A DNA stretch of 53,803 bases from Glycomyces lechevalierae (GCF_027622945.1 NZ_JAPZVQ010000024.1:1-53803); one strand, 5' to 3'. Shown: positions 6,846-15,359, counted from the first letter of the stretch. The notes: generated from the sequence alone by a model not told the origin. Made by a program: numbers and translations.

Positions 6846-8621
6846 TCAGTACGTTCTCATGGGCGCGCCGAACATCTGCGCCTCGATCGAGGTGGGCGAG
6901 CACCACAGGTACCGCTCCTTCTGGCCCTTGCGCAGCATGGCGATCATGTCGTCGTGCAGCATCTGGAGCCATTGCAGCACTTCCTGGTTGACGCGGATCG
7001 CCGAGCGGGCGATCTGGGCCTCTTCGGCGGTGAGCCGCTGCAGGACGGTCATGTGCGCCTCGCCGGTGAGCTCGTCCGCGTAGTTGGTGAGGCGCGGCAG
7101 GACGGTGAGCTGGGTGCGCCAGGGGCCGAGGACCGGCTTGGTCTGGGAGCCGCGCTCGCCGACGTCGTAGACGTACAGCGCAGGGGAGTGCTGGCTGGCC
7201 TCGACGGTGACCGGCTGGTCGCCGTGCAGGACCGCGAGGCGGTCGTTGCGGCCGGTCGCGCTCTCGCCCAGGCCGTTCCACTCCTGCGGGCGGGTCGTGC
7301 AGACCGCGACGCGGGTGCCGATCGCCAAGGCGCGGAAGACGAGCAGGCGGGCGAGGTACACGCCGCCGATGAGGTTGATGCGCGTCTCCTCCGGGCGGAA
7401 GAACGGGGCGACGACGGGCACCTGCTCGGCGTCGCGGCCGATCACGAGGCCGGAGGGCGGGCTGGCGGAGGTCATGAGCTCCAGGGCCCGCGGGGTCGGG
7501 ATCTGCGGGGCGGGCTTGACGGCCTCGACGGGCCGGCCCGCGTCGCTGGCGGTCTCGACGGCGCGGTCGGTGACCGGGAGGCCGTAGACGGTGCCTTCGG
7601 TGGGCCCGGCCGAGACCGAGCCGACGCCGAAGAGGCCGGCCGAGGTCGGCAGGGAGCTGATGGGGCCGCCGGTGATCGGGGCCGCGCCGGAGTACGGCAT
7701 GCCCGAGTACGGCTGGGCCGACGCGGGCTGCGCCGAGAACGGCTGCCCGGAGACGGGGCTGCCGGAGATGGGCTGGCCCGAGATCGGCTGCGCCGAGACC
7801 GGGGAGACCGAGGGGGCGCTGACGGGCGCGGCGGAGACCGGCGCGACCGACGGCTGGGACTGCTGCGGTTGCGGCTGCCGGGTCGGGGACGCCGGCGGCT
7901 GGAACTGCGGCTGCTGGGGCCGAGGCGGTTGGGCCGCAGGCGGTTGCGGGGCCTGCCGCGCCGGCGATTGCGGGGCCTGCGGCTGCGGGGTTGGGGGCTG
8001 CGGGGTTGGAGGCTGCGAGGTTGGAGGCGGAGTCGCGCGGGCCGGCGTCGGCGGCTGGGCCGGGGGACGCTGCGGCTGCTGGTACTGCGGCGGCGAAGAC
8101 GGTTGCGGCGCTTGGCCTTGCGGCGACGGCGGGCGCATCTCCGGCGGTCGCGGGACCTGCTGGTGCGGCGGCACGGGCTGGGCCGGCTGCGGCGGCTGCG
8201 CACCGCCGCGGGCGCTGGGCACCTGCGGAGGCGAGGCCGGACCGGACTGCGGCGGCGACGCCGGGCGGACCGGCGGCGCAGGAGGCTGCTGGCCCTGGCG
8301 GGCACCGTAGACGGCGCCCTGCGCGGGCTGGCTGCCGGTCTGGCCGGGCTGCGGGGCGGGCGGACTCGCTTGTCCCCCATAGACGGCGCCCTGCGGAGGC
8401 TGGGCGCCGCCGCGCGCGCTCGGCGGCGGGACGGCCGCGCCGGCCCGACCGATCTTGGTGGTGCCCGAGGCCTCGTCGTCCACAGCGCGGCGCTGGCCGC
8501 CCTGCTGCTCTTCGTCGTCGTCGGTGTGGCGGCCGGTGCGGTGGGCGCCGCTCTGGTACGTGCCCCCCTGGTAGGTGCCGCCGCCGTAGACGTTGCCGTT
8601 GCCGTTGTTGCGGTCGCTCAT
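6846..8621 (-). CDS. Proline/glutamine-rich protein of the type VII secretion locus
   Basis: 591 residues from an ATG at 8621, with GGAGGAGG upstream and a 4-nt ATGA overlap with the eccE stop, so translation is coupled. Residues ~1-370 are disordered: N/G-rich start, then long Pro/Gln/Ala runs and serine-rich repeats of the GQPISG type. Residues ~374-591 form a folded domain starting near PTPRALELM. It contains hydrophobic strands (INLIGGVYLARLLVFRALA, then TRVAVCTT) laid out like a P-loop ATPase core, but no Walker A glycine-lysine is present. I infer a partner or adaptor of the ESX apparatus, perhaps a degenerate NTPase. I do not recognise a named family. Confidence 0.7.
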   Translation of the reverse strand: MSDRNNGNGNVYGGGTYQGGTYQSGAHRTGRHTDDDEEQQGGQRRAVDDEASGTTKIGRAGAAVPPPSARGGAQPPQGAVYGGQASPPAPQPGQTGSQPAQGAVYGARQGQQPPAPPVRPASPPQSGPASPPQVPSARGGAQPPQPAQPVPPHQQVPRPPEMRPPSPQGQAPQPSSPPQYQQPQRPPAQPPTPARATPPPTSQPPTPQPPTPQPQAPQSPARQAPQPPAAQPPRPQQPQFQPPASPTRQPQPQQSQPSVAPVSAAPVSAPSVSPVSAQPISGQPISGSPVSGQPFSAQPASAQPYSGMPYSGAAPITGGPISSLPTSAGLFGVGSVSAGPTEGTVYGLPVTDRAVETASDAGRPVEAVKPAPQIPTPRALELMTSASPPSGLVIGRDAEQVPVVAPFFRPEETRINLIGGVYLARLLVFRALAIGTRVAVCTTRPQEWNGLGESATGRNDRLAVLHGDQPVTVEASQHSPALYVYDVGERGSQTKPVLGPWRTQLTVLPRLTNYADELTGEAHMTVLQRLTAEEAQIARSAIRVNQEVLQWLQMLHDDMIAMLRKGQKERYLWCSPTSIEAQMFGAPMRTY

Positions 8622-9874
8622 CGGGGGCCTCCTCCGGTCGGGGCGGATGCGTAGGCGGCGGGGCCGTGCTCGCCGTCGAGGCGCTGCAGGCGCACGCCGA
8701 GCTGGTCGGCGACGTTCAGCAGCTGGTTCTGGGCCGACTCCCAGGAGGACTGGTCGAGCGCGAGGCGCACGATACCGTCGACGGCGAGCTGGCGTCCGGT
8801 GACGCGGCCGTCGGGGTTGACCTTGCCGTTCGTGCCCGCGGTGACCACGGTCGAGACGGTCACGAACGCGGCGGGCACGCCCGAGAGCGCGTCGCCGGTG
8901 CGGTGCAGGGACGCGGCGTCGGTGGGCCACTTGGTGATCCGGTAGGCGACGTGGCGCAGCCCGTCCGCGTACCAGTGGCTCCACTCCTCGGCGGTGCGCT
9001 CGCCCGGCACCGGCGCGAACGCCACACCGAGCGACTGCGAGACCGCTTCGCGCACGCCCTCGGCGTCCAGGATCCGGTTCGGCACGCCCACGTTGCCGAG
9101 CAGTTTGCTGACGCGCTGCGAGGTCGAGGCCAGCGCCTTGTAGACGCCGTCGACCTCGCCGCCGCGCTCGGCGGTCGCCTCGCGGGCGTCGCGCGCGCCG
9201 AGGCGCACGGCGAGCCACGCCTTGTGGTGGACCACGGCGGGGTAGTCGCCCAGGAGCTCGCGGTACGAGCGCGAGGCGGGGCTGTTGTCGTAGGCACTCA
9301 AGCCGACCGGGGTCGTGTGGCCGATGAGCTGCACGGCGGTGACGGGCACGGAGGTCTCGTCGAACAGCCGCTCGAGGCGCTCAAGCGGGATGGCCTTCGT
9401 GCCTTCGTCGGTGCTGCCGATCTCGATGACGGAGAACCAGCCGCCGTTGTCGTGGCCGATGCCGACGTTCTCGTCGCGGTCCTCGATGCCCGTGATGCCC
9501 AGGTCGGGGGCGATCCGGTGCAGGACCTCGGTGAGCTGCTCGGGGTCGAGGGCGCGGATGCGCCGCTTCATGCGGGACTTGAGCGGCCAGGTCTGGTACC
9601 ACCAGTAGTCGCCCTTGCGCCAGAACACGATGATGAGCACGACCAGCGCGACGCCGCCGCCCGCGGCGCCGGGGATCATGCCGAACGCGAGGCACACCAG
9701 CGCGAGCGCGAGCGCCAGCTCGATCGTGATGAGCTGCGCGACCGTGAGCGGGCCGAGCCTGCCGGTCGATCGGGTCGTGAACACGACCGACTCGCCGGGG
9801 GCCGGACCATTGCCCTGCTGGGCTTGCACGGACGCGGTGCCGCGAGCTTGCTGTTGGGCCTGCAGCATCGTCAT
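8618..9874 (-). CDS. eccE: Type VII secretion protein EccE
   Basis: 418 residues. A Gln-rich head is followed by two transmembrane helices (about 46-66 and 68-86) and then a ~320-residue domain with the charged WYQTWPLKSRMKRR boundary typical of EccE, an accessory component at the periphery of the ESX inner-membrane complex. The start is ATG 9874, with TTGGAGAC nine bases upstream; a TTG at 9889 is the alternative. It is divergent from mycosin (128 bp between the 5' ends at 9887-10014), as expected of ESX loci where mycP and eccE are neighbours, although there they are usually co-directional. It overlaps the next gene by 4 nt. Confidence 0.8.
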   Translation of the reverse strand: MTMLQAQQQARGTASVQAQQGNGPAPGESVVFTTRSTGRLGPLTVAQLITIELALALALVCLAFGMIPGAAGGGVALVVLIIVFWRKGDYWWYQTWPLKSRMKRRIRALDPEQLTEVLHRIAPDLGITGIEDRDENVGIGHDNGGWFSVIEIGSTDEGTKAIPLERLERLFDETSVPVTAVQLIGHTTPVGLSAYDNSPASRSYRELLGDYPAVVHHKAWLAVRLGARDAREATAERGGEVDGVYKALASTSQRVSKLLGNVGVPNRILDAEGVREAVSQSLGVAFAPVPGERTAEEWSHWYADGLRHVAYRITKWPTDAASLHRTGDALSGVPAAFVTVSTVVTAGTNGKVNPDGRVTGRQLAVDGIVRLALDQSSWESAQNQLLNVADQLGVRLQRLDGEHGPAAYASAPTGGGPR

Positions 9875-10002
9875 GGGCGACGTCTCCAAGATGAAGGTGA
9901 GTGGTCGTATCCATCGTATGCGGACGAGTCCACCTCTTGGTCCCCCGCCCTTCGGGTGTTTCGCGCGGATACGGGTGTACCGGGGGCCTGGTATCGCGGC
10001 GT

Positions 10003-10008
10003 TAGACT
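10003..10008 (+). promoter_or_regulatory. -10 element for leaderless mycosin mRNA
   Basis: TAGACT ends six bases before the GTG start at 10015, so transcription would begin at or next to the start codon. There is no Shine-Dalgarno. A -35 is not clear. Confidence 0.6.
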
Positions 10009-10014
10009 GACCGC

Positions 10015-11391
10015 GTGCGATTCCTCCCGCGTATACCTCTCTATTCCGCCGCTGTCGCGATGACTGCGGTCGGAACGATCTTGCTGACCACCACTCCTGT
10101 TCAGGCGCAGCAGGACGGGTGGAACCTCGAGATGGCGCCGGCCGATGAGCGGGCCGCCTGCGTGCCGGTCCCCAGCGGCAGTGGCGAGTCGCTCGGCCAG
10201 GCGCCTTGGGCGCGCTCGTTCATCGGACTCGACCAGGCCCAGGAGTACAACCAGGGCACGTTCGAGAAGGGCAGCAAGAACGGGGAGCCGGTGACGATCG
10301 CCGTCATCGACTCCGGCGTCGACTCCCGGCGGGCCGAGGACGTGTTCGGCTCGCGGCTGCTCCCCGGATACGACTGGTGGGACGCGGGCTCGAAAGGGCA
10401 GTGCGATTCCTCCGAGGACGGCCACGGCACCGCGGTGGCGGCGATCGCGGCGGGGAACGTCCTCGGAAGCAATGAGGACTTCATCGGTGTCGCACCTGAG
10501 GCGAACATCCTGCCGATCCGGTTGTTCGCCGGCGGCGACGGCGGGGACGAGCAGAAGAGCCGGGTGGTCGCCAAGGGGATCAAGGACGCGGTGGACCACG
10601 GCGCCGACGTCATCAACGTGTCGTCCGTGATGGTGGCGACCGACGAACTCGCCGACGCGGTCGCGTACGCCACCGAGAACAACGTCGTCATCGTCGCGGC
10701 GAGCGGCAACGACACCAAGCCCATGGACGGCAGGGGCCTCGAGCCGAAGGACAAGACGTTCTATCCCGCCAACTACCCGGAAGTCATCGCGGTGGGGGCG
10801 CACAACCCGTACGGGAACTGGTACGAGAAGAGCAACTTCGGCGACAATCTCGACCTGCTCGCGCCCGGCGAAGACCTCCCCTACCCGTTCGCGGGGGGCG
10901 AATGGAAGTTCGGCTCCGGCACCAGCTTCGCCGCGCCGTACGTCGCCGGGGCGGCCGCGCTGCTCAAGGGCGAGTTCGGCGCCGAGGCGACCCCTGCCTG
11001 GATTCAGCAGCGCCTGCAGCAGACCGCGATCCACCCGCCGGGCGATTTCAACATCTACCAGGGCTTCGGCATTCTCAACGTGGCCGCGGCCTTGACCGCG
11101 CCGGTCGTCGAATCCGAGATCACCTCTGCCACGGTGACCGAGGTCCCGACCGAGGACCCGAGCCCGACCCCGATCGCCGAAGACGACCGCGAGCACGTCG
11201 CCTGGCTCGACCCGGACTACGACCCGCTCCGCACCGAGAAGGCCATCGCCTGGGCCAGCGTGGGCGCCTCGATCCTGTTGGTCACGCTCGTGCTCGTGCT
11301 GAAGAAGATCATCCCGAAGGGCCGCAAGCGCGCCTGGCGGCCGGGCACCCGGAAGCCGGACAGACTGCCGGTGAAGGCCGCGGCCGACTGA
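10015..11391 (+). CDS. mycP: Type VII secretion-associated serine protease mycosin
   Basis: 458 residues, S8 subtilisin family. A signal peptide covers ~1-31, cleaved near VQA-QQD. The catalytic triad is intact: D99 in AVIDSGVD, H137 in DGHGTAVA and S304 in GSGTSFAAPYVAG, with oxyanion-hole N232 in ASGND. A Pro/Glu-rich linker leads to one C-terminal transmembrane helix (~411-430) and a basic cytoplasmic tail. This is the standard mycosin design: a membrane-anchored extracytoplasmic protease that stabilises the ESX complex and cleaves substrates. The GTG start with the closely spaced -10 indicates a leaderless message. EccE lies immediately upstream in the opposite direction, and the WXG100 genes lie downstream. 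Confidence 0.95.
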   Translation: MRFLPRIPLYSAAVAMTAVGTILLTTTPVQAQQDGWNLEMAPADERAACVPVPSGSGESLGQAPWARSFIGLDQAQEYNQGTFEKGSKNGEPVTIAVIDSGVDSRRAEDVFGSRLLPGYDWWDAGSKGQCDSSEDGHGTAVAAIAAGNVLGSNEDFIGVAPEANILPIRLFAGGDGGDEQKSRVVAKGIKDAVDHGADVINVSSVMVATDELADAVAYATENNVVIVAASGNDTKPMDGRGLEPKDKTFYPANYPEVIAVGAHNPYGNWYEKSNFGDNLDLLAPGEDLPYPFAGGEWKFGSGTSFAAPYVAGAAALLKGEFGAEATPAWIQQRLQQTAIHPPGDFNIYQGFGILNVAAALTAPVVESEITSATVTEVPTEDPSPTPIAEDDREHVAWLDPDYDPLRTEKAIAWASVGASILLVTLVLVLKKIIPKGRKRAWRPGTRKPDRLPVKAAAD

Positions 11392-11405
11392 CACGGGTCC
11401 GACGG

Positions 11406-11433
11406 AAGGGCGGGACCACACGGTCCCGCCCTT
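11406..11433 (+). terminator. Terminator after mycP
   Basis: Perfect 12-bp arms (AAGGGCGGGACC and complement) around ACAC, then CTTTCG, 15 bases after the mycP stop. Confidence 0.85.
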
Positions 11434-11462
11434 TCGCGTCCCATGGGTTCCTTGGGCGTGAA

Positions 11463-11498
11463 GAAACCCGGGCCGTCCTGGCGGACTACCCGGGTTTC
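11463..11498 (-). terminator. Terminator for the WXG100 gene pair
   Basis: 10-bp arms GAAACCCGGG and CCCGGGTTTC with a 16-base loop. On the minus strand the second arm ends in TTC, and the hairpin lies about 30 bases beyond the last esx stop. Confidence 0.65.
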
Positions 11499-11527
11499 CT
11501 GTCGTCTTCGAGCTCGGGGAGAAGCTG

Positions 11528-11818
11528 CTAGGCGCCGAAGCGAGCCGCGTTCGCGGCCTCGGTCTCCTGGTAGCGGTTCTTCGCGTTGTCGACCGCGCGG
11601 CCGACGGCTTCGAGGATGTCGTTGATCTTGTCGAAGGACGCGTCCCACTGGGCCTTGGCCTCTTCGTAGGCGGCCTTGTCGGCGCCTTCCCAGTCGAGGG
11701 CGTCGAGCTGGGTGCGGAGGTCGGCGAGCGTGCTGGTCATTTCACCAGACTGCGACGCGATCTCTGCGGTTGCAGCTTCGAGCTCCTCGTAGCTCATGGC
11801 AATACGAGAGTTACCCAT
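11528..11818 (-). CDS. WXG100-family ESX secretion substrate
   Basis: 96 residues, the usual length of the family, predicted as two helices joined by the WXG turn (W43-E44-G45). Near the C-terminus a YQETE sequence fits the YxxxD/E type VII export signal, so this is the CFP-10-like partner of the pair. The start ATG at 11818 has AAGAGGTG upstream; the internal ATG at residue 8 is possible. It lies 33 bases after the second WXG100 gene on the same strand. The two products are expected to form a heterodimer exported through the ESX channel. Confidence 0.93.
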   Translation of the reverse strand: MGNSRIAMSYEELEAATAEIASQSGEMTSTLADLRTQLDALDWEGADKAAYEEAKAQWDASFDKINDILEAVGRAVDNAKNRYQETEAANAARFGA

Positions 11819-11851
11819 GGTTCACCTCTTTCCTTAGCGTTGGGGGGTTGG

Positions 11852-12157
11852 TTAGAGTTCGCCGTCGAAGGCGGAGAAGTCGCTCTGCGACTCGGCGTCC
11901 TGCTCCGCCTGCTGGGCGGCGGAGGAGTCGAGGCTGTCGGCGATGTCCTGGAGCGCGTCGAGGAGCTTCGCGGCCTCGGTGTCCCACTGCACCATGACCT
12001 GGTTGAACGCAGTGGCGCCCGCACCAGTCCAGGAAGAGGCGAGCTCGTCGCACAGGGCCTTCAGTCGGTCGAGGTTGCCGTCGACCGAGAGCTTGGCGTT
12101 GACCGTGTCAGTCGCTGCTTGCGCGACTGTATCTGTGTCCATTGCGACACCGGCCAT
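11852..12157 (-). CDS. WXG100-family ESX secretion substrate (partner)
   Basis: 101 residues with W43-T44-G45 in the turn between two amphipathic helices, and an acidic C-terminal tail rich in Ser, Asp and Gln. No clear YxxxD/E motif is visible, consistent with the ESAT-6-like partner that depends on its mate for export. An ideal GGAGGTG lies 5 bases before the ATG at 12157. It is the first gene of the two-gene unit, transcribed away from the unknown gene at 12679. One cysteine is present (C36), which is unusual for a small exported helical protein. Confidence 0.93.
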   Translation of the reverse strand: MAGVAMDTDTVAQAATDTVNAKLSVDGNLDRLKALCDELASSWTGAGATAFNQVMVQWDTEAAKLLDALQDIADSLDSSAAQQAEQDAESQSDFSAFDGEL

Positions 12158-12678
12158 ATTTCACCTCCAAGTGATTAACCGGGGGCTGAGGCGCTAGAGA
12201 CCTAGGCCTGCAGGGGTATCCCAGTGAGTTTTGATCGATTCCGCAGTCACCATAACCCGTCCGTGCAAACTCACCGGGTTGGCGGTGCGCCTCTGAGTTT
12301 ACAAGCATCGGGCGCGGCCGTGTATCCCCACTTTGTGCCAGCTCCGCTGGACGACCTCCCCCGATCGGGTGAGCCCCGGCGGGCGGGCGTCCGGTTGCGC
12401 GGCAAGGAGGTGAGCAAACCGGACCAACCAGGGCGAACGGTCGTTCCGGGAGGCGGGACCGGGCCGGCCGCGGGGTGTCGGCGAAGGCCGGGAACGTCCG
12501 GTGGGCGGCGTGTGTCCCGAACTCCCGCTTTCGTGCCATGCGGGACGACCTGTTCGGCCCGGGTTGCCGCAGCTCGGTATGCTTGACTCAGCACAATCGA
12601 GCGACCGTGCCCGCCGCGTCACGCCGAACGGCTCGGGTCGACATCCCCCTGTACACCCGAACTCACAGCACCGAGGTG
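12158..12678. other. Divergent intergenic region in the ESX locus
   Basis: 521 bases between the WXG100 pair (minus) and the unknown ESX-locus gene (plus). No reliable gene was found; the ORFs in both directions here lack codon-usage or family support. A TATGCT at 12578-12583 may be a -10 for the plus-strand gene. A GGAATC...GATACC arrangement near 12210-12235 on the minus strand is a weak promoter candidate for the esx pair. Confidence 0.5.
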
Positions 12679-13284
12679 ATGACGTTGTCGGATCCCGACG
12701 CCCGCTACACAGCCAGCTACGACGCGAGCGAGAACCTGTACTCGGTCACGAACACCGCGACCGGCCAGACGACGCAGATGACCGAGGAGTCCTTCGACGA
12801 GTTCATCTCGAAGATGGACCTGACGATCCAGGACCTCGGGCTCTTCCGCAACCGGGTCCTCGAAGGCACCGTCGTCACCATCCGCGAGAGCTGGAACCAG
12901 GACTACCTCAGCATGGGCGCCATGCAGGAGGTCGACGCCCTCAACCTCAAGCTCGGCGGCTTCGACGACGCGCTCGAGCTGCAGGAGGCGTACCGGACGG
13001 TCTTCTATCCTTCCCGCGCAGAGCAACTCGACCGGGTCGTGCACGGCCTGGACACGGGCCGCGTGGTCAGCGAGGACATCAAGAACAGCTACCTCGAGAA
13101 CGACGGCAACGTCTCGGCCGACGTGGTCAACATCCAGAGCGAGTTCGACAGCAAGGGCGGCAGCATCATGGCCGACGACGTCGACGAGGCCCGTTCGGAG
13201 AACGAGCGCGGCAGCGACATGCCCGCCACCGGGAACGAGACCGGCTCTGACGCCGGTTCCGAAGAAGAGCCCCGGGTCCTCTAG
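12679..13284 (+). CDS. Conserved hypothetical protein of the ESX locus
   Basis: 201 residues from ATG 12679 (MTLSDPDARYTASYDASENL). A GTG codon immediately before it and a GTG at 12607 are alternative starts, so the N-terminus is uncertain. The body is mostly helical and acidic. It has no signal peptide or membrane segment, and it ends in a disordered Glu/Asp/Gly/Ser tail (ARSENERGSDMPATGNE...). It lies 48 bases upstream of the long WXG-type gene in the same direction. From context it may be a cytosolic chaperone or an adaptor for that substrate, analogous in position to EspG-type chaperones. I see no sequence motif that proves this. Confidence 0.65.
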   Translation: MTLSDPDARYTASYDASENLYSVTNTATGQTTQMTEESFDEFISKMDLTIQDLGLFRNRVLEGTVVTIRESWNQDYLSMGAMQEVDALNLKLGGFDDALELQEAYRTVFYPSRAEQLDRVVHGLDTGRVVSEDIKNSYLENDGNVSADVVNIQSEFDSKGGSIMADDVDEARSENERGSDMPATGNETGSDAGSEEEPRVL

Positions 13285-13332
13285 TCCTCGTTCACTCGCT
13301 GAAGCCCTGACCCCCTTAGGAAGGAGTCGAAG

Positions 13333-14559
13333 ATGGCCGGCAAAGGCAAAGGTGTCGACTACTACAAGAGCACCTATACGCACCAGCAGCTTTGGGACAT
13401 GCTCCACGAAGGCGACGACTACGCCGTCGAGCGTGCGGGCTCGATCTGGGTCTCCGCCGCGAGCGGTATGAAGGCCGCGCGCGAGGAGTTGACCACGCAC
13501 GTCGAGTCGCTTCGGCTGCAGTGGACAGGCCCCGCCTCGGACGAGTTCCACGGCCGCATGGACCTCGTCAAGCAGTACAGCGTCGAGTCTGAAGATGGCA
13601 TGAAGACTGCTGGGGAGTACAAGATCCCCGATCTCGCGAATGCCCTCAAGACCGCGCAGACCAGTTCCGAGTCGTTGAACCCGGCCTACATCGACGAGTA
13701 TGAAGACTGGGTCGAAAGCACGAAGCATGTCGATCCGGCCAGCGCTGAGGCCCAATCGAAGAAGACTCAGTGGCAGCAGGAATATCAGAACGATCTGAAC
13801 GCCAAGCATGGGGAACTGGCACAGATCGTCGCCGACCTCGGGGACGTATATGCAGCAGCCAAGGCCGAGGACTTCGGCGAGCTGCCGCCGCCTCCTCCGA
13901 GCGACATGCCCGGCAACAACACCTACTCGAAGCCGACGGGCGGCGTGTTCTCCGAGACCGCGCTGAACTCCTCGGACTCGAACGGCAGCGTCCCCTCGGA
14001 GCAGTCCGCGGACCTCGACGGCGACGGCTTCGCCGACTCGCCGGACGACCTCGACCCCGTTGACGCCGACTGGAATCCCGGCTCGTACGACGACGTCGAC
14101 ACGAACGTCACCGGTGGTCTCGCCAGCGGTGGCGTGCTCCCCGTCGGTGGTGGTGGCGGCGGCTTCTCGACCGTCGGTGGCGGTGGCGGCTTCGGCTCCT
14201 CCCTTCCCGGTGGCGCAGGGCTCTTCGGTCCCGCACAGGGCGGCGCCGGTTCGACCGGCGGTCGCGGTGCGGGCTCCAGCCCCGCGCGCTCGGGTGCGAA
14301 CGGCGGCAAGCCTGGCTCGAGCCCGGCCCGTTCCGGCGCCAACAGCCGCGGCACCGGAAGCCGTCTCTCCTCGAACAGCCGCAATGCGATCGGGCGTGGC
14401 GGCAGTGGCAACGGTCCTCGTGGCGGTACCCGCTCCGGGTACAACGACGACGACGAGGAAGAGACCTACACCCGCGAGACCTGGTTGCGGGAGGACGACG
14501 TCGACTGGAGCCAGAACAACGTCCGTCGCGAAGAGCTCGATGACGACGACGAAGACTAG
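13333..14559 (+). CDS. Long WXG-domain protein, probable ESX substrate
   Basis: 408 residues with GGAAGGAG seven bases before the ATG. Residues ~1-185 are helical with W64-T65-G66 in LRLQWTGPASDEF, the WXG turn seen in larger ESX substrates such as EspB/PPE-like proteins. After a PPPPPP stretch (~190) comes an Asp-rich segment (DLDGDGFADSPDDLDP, a possible calcium-binding loop). A long Gly-rich, then Ser/Arg-rich, region contains two SSPARSGAN repeats. The extreme C-terminus is strongly acidic. No known toxin domain is present. The neighbouring mycosin, EccE and WXG100 genes support a secreted or surface role. Confidence 0.75.
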   Translation: MAGKGKGVDYYKSTYTHQQLWDMLHEGDDYAVERAGSIWVSAASGMKAAREELTTHVESLRLQWTGPASDEFHGRMDLVKQYSVESEDGMKTAGEYKIPDLANALKTAQTSSESLNPAYIDEYEDWVESTKHVDPASAEAQSKKTQWQQEYQNDLNAKHGELAQIVADLGDVYAAAKAEDFGELPPPPPSDMPGNNTYSKPTGGVFSETALNSSDSNGSVPSEQSADLDGDGFADSPDDLDPVDADWNPGSYDDVDTNVTGGLASGGVLPVGGGGGGFSTVGGGGGFGSSLPGGAGLFGPAQGGAGSTGGRGAGSSPARSGANGGKPGSSPARSGANSRGTGSRLSSNSRNAIGRGGSGNGPRGGTRSGYNDDDEEETYTRETWLREDDVDWSQNNVRREELDDDDED

Positions 14560-14574
14560 AAGCTGAGAGCTGAG

Positions 14575-14676
14575 TGAGGGGGGGGTGGGCGGGGCCACGG
14601 CCCCCCCCAACAGTACAACGCCGGAATGGGGGGGCCCCCCCCGCCCCCCCCTGGGTACCCCCAACCCCCCCCTCCC
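14575..14676. repeat. Cluster of long G and C homopolymers
   Basis: At least six runs of seven or more identical bases (G or C) lie within about 100 bases, including adjacent G7-C8 blocks at 14628-14641 and further C runs to 14672. No gene is present. On either strand these could fold into G-quadruplexes or slip during replication, and such tracts are also a common site of base-count error in assemblies. Confidence 0.85.
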
Positions 14677-14710
14677 CGGCGGCCCCCGGAGCATCGCTCC
14701 GGGGCCGCCG
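14677..14710 (+). terminator. Terminator after the long WXG gene
   Basis: A 15-bp stem (CGGCGGCCCC...GGAGC with one bulged C, and its complement) around the loop ATC is followed by TCTTGTCTC. Confidence 0.75.
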
Positions 14711-14738
14711 TCTTGTCTCGCACGGGTAGAACTGACGC

Positions 14739-15359
14739 ATGAGTCTTCGCAACGGGCCGTGGCTGGGCAGACGTGCCGCACGGCGCCTGGCCGAGTTCGG
14801 CCTGCACTCGATCATGCCCGGACTTTCGGAGCAGGAGTTCGCGCGCATCGAAGCGGAGTTCGGGTTCGAGTTCGCCGAGGACCACCGCGCGTTTCTGGCC
14901 GCCGGTGTCCCCATGGGGCCCGGGGGCTGGCCCGATTGGCGCGCAGGAGATCCGAAGCGGCTCCGCGATCAGCTCCGGTGTCCGGTCGAAGGGCTGCTCT
15001 TCGATGTCGAGAACGCCGGTTTCTGGGTCGAGGACTGGGGGAGCCGTCCCGCGGCGACGGCGGACGCGCTCGCCGTCGCGGGGCACGAGCTCGCGAAGGT
15101 GCCGACGATGGTGCCGATCGCGGGGCACCGGTACCTGCCTGCTGGTCGGGAGAACTGGGGCCACCCGGTCCTGTCGATGTACCAGTCGGACGTCATCGTG
15201 TACGGGGCCGATCTGCTCGACTACATCGGCAGGGAGTTCGGGCCGGACCGGTCGGCGGTCGGCCCGGGGGCCGAGGCGACGGTGCCGTTCTGGGCGGACG
15301 TACTGGATTGGAACAACGATCCGGAGGCGCCGAACCCGTTGAAGCTCCGGCGCCGCTGA
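14739..15359 (+). CDS. SMI1/KNR4 (SUKH) family protein
   Basis: 206 residues. The pattern ILE-like helix, WPDWRAGD, EGLLFDVEN, FWVEDWGSRP, VPIAGHRYLP, then VLSMYQSDVIVYGADL is the actinobacterial SMI1/KNR4 signature. SUKH-fold proteins are commonly immunity proteins of polymorphic toxins, although many stand-alone copies have unknown roles. The ATG at 14739 has no strong ribosome-binding site. It is the first gene after the ESX substrate genes, separated by a terminator and homopolymers. No toxin is recognisable next to it, so an immunity role here is conjecture. Confidence 0.85.
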   Translation: MSLRNGPWLGRRAARRLAEFGLHSIMPGLSEQEFARIEAEFGFEFAEDHRAFLAAGVPMGPGGWPDWRAGDPKRLRDQLRCPVEGLLFDVENAGFWVEDWGSRPAATADALAVAGHELAKVPTMVPIAGHRYLPAGRENWGHPVLSMYQSDVIVYGADLLDYIGREFGPDRSAVGPGAEATVPFWADVLDWNNDPEAPNPLKLRRR

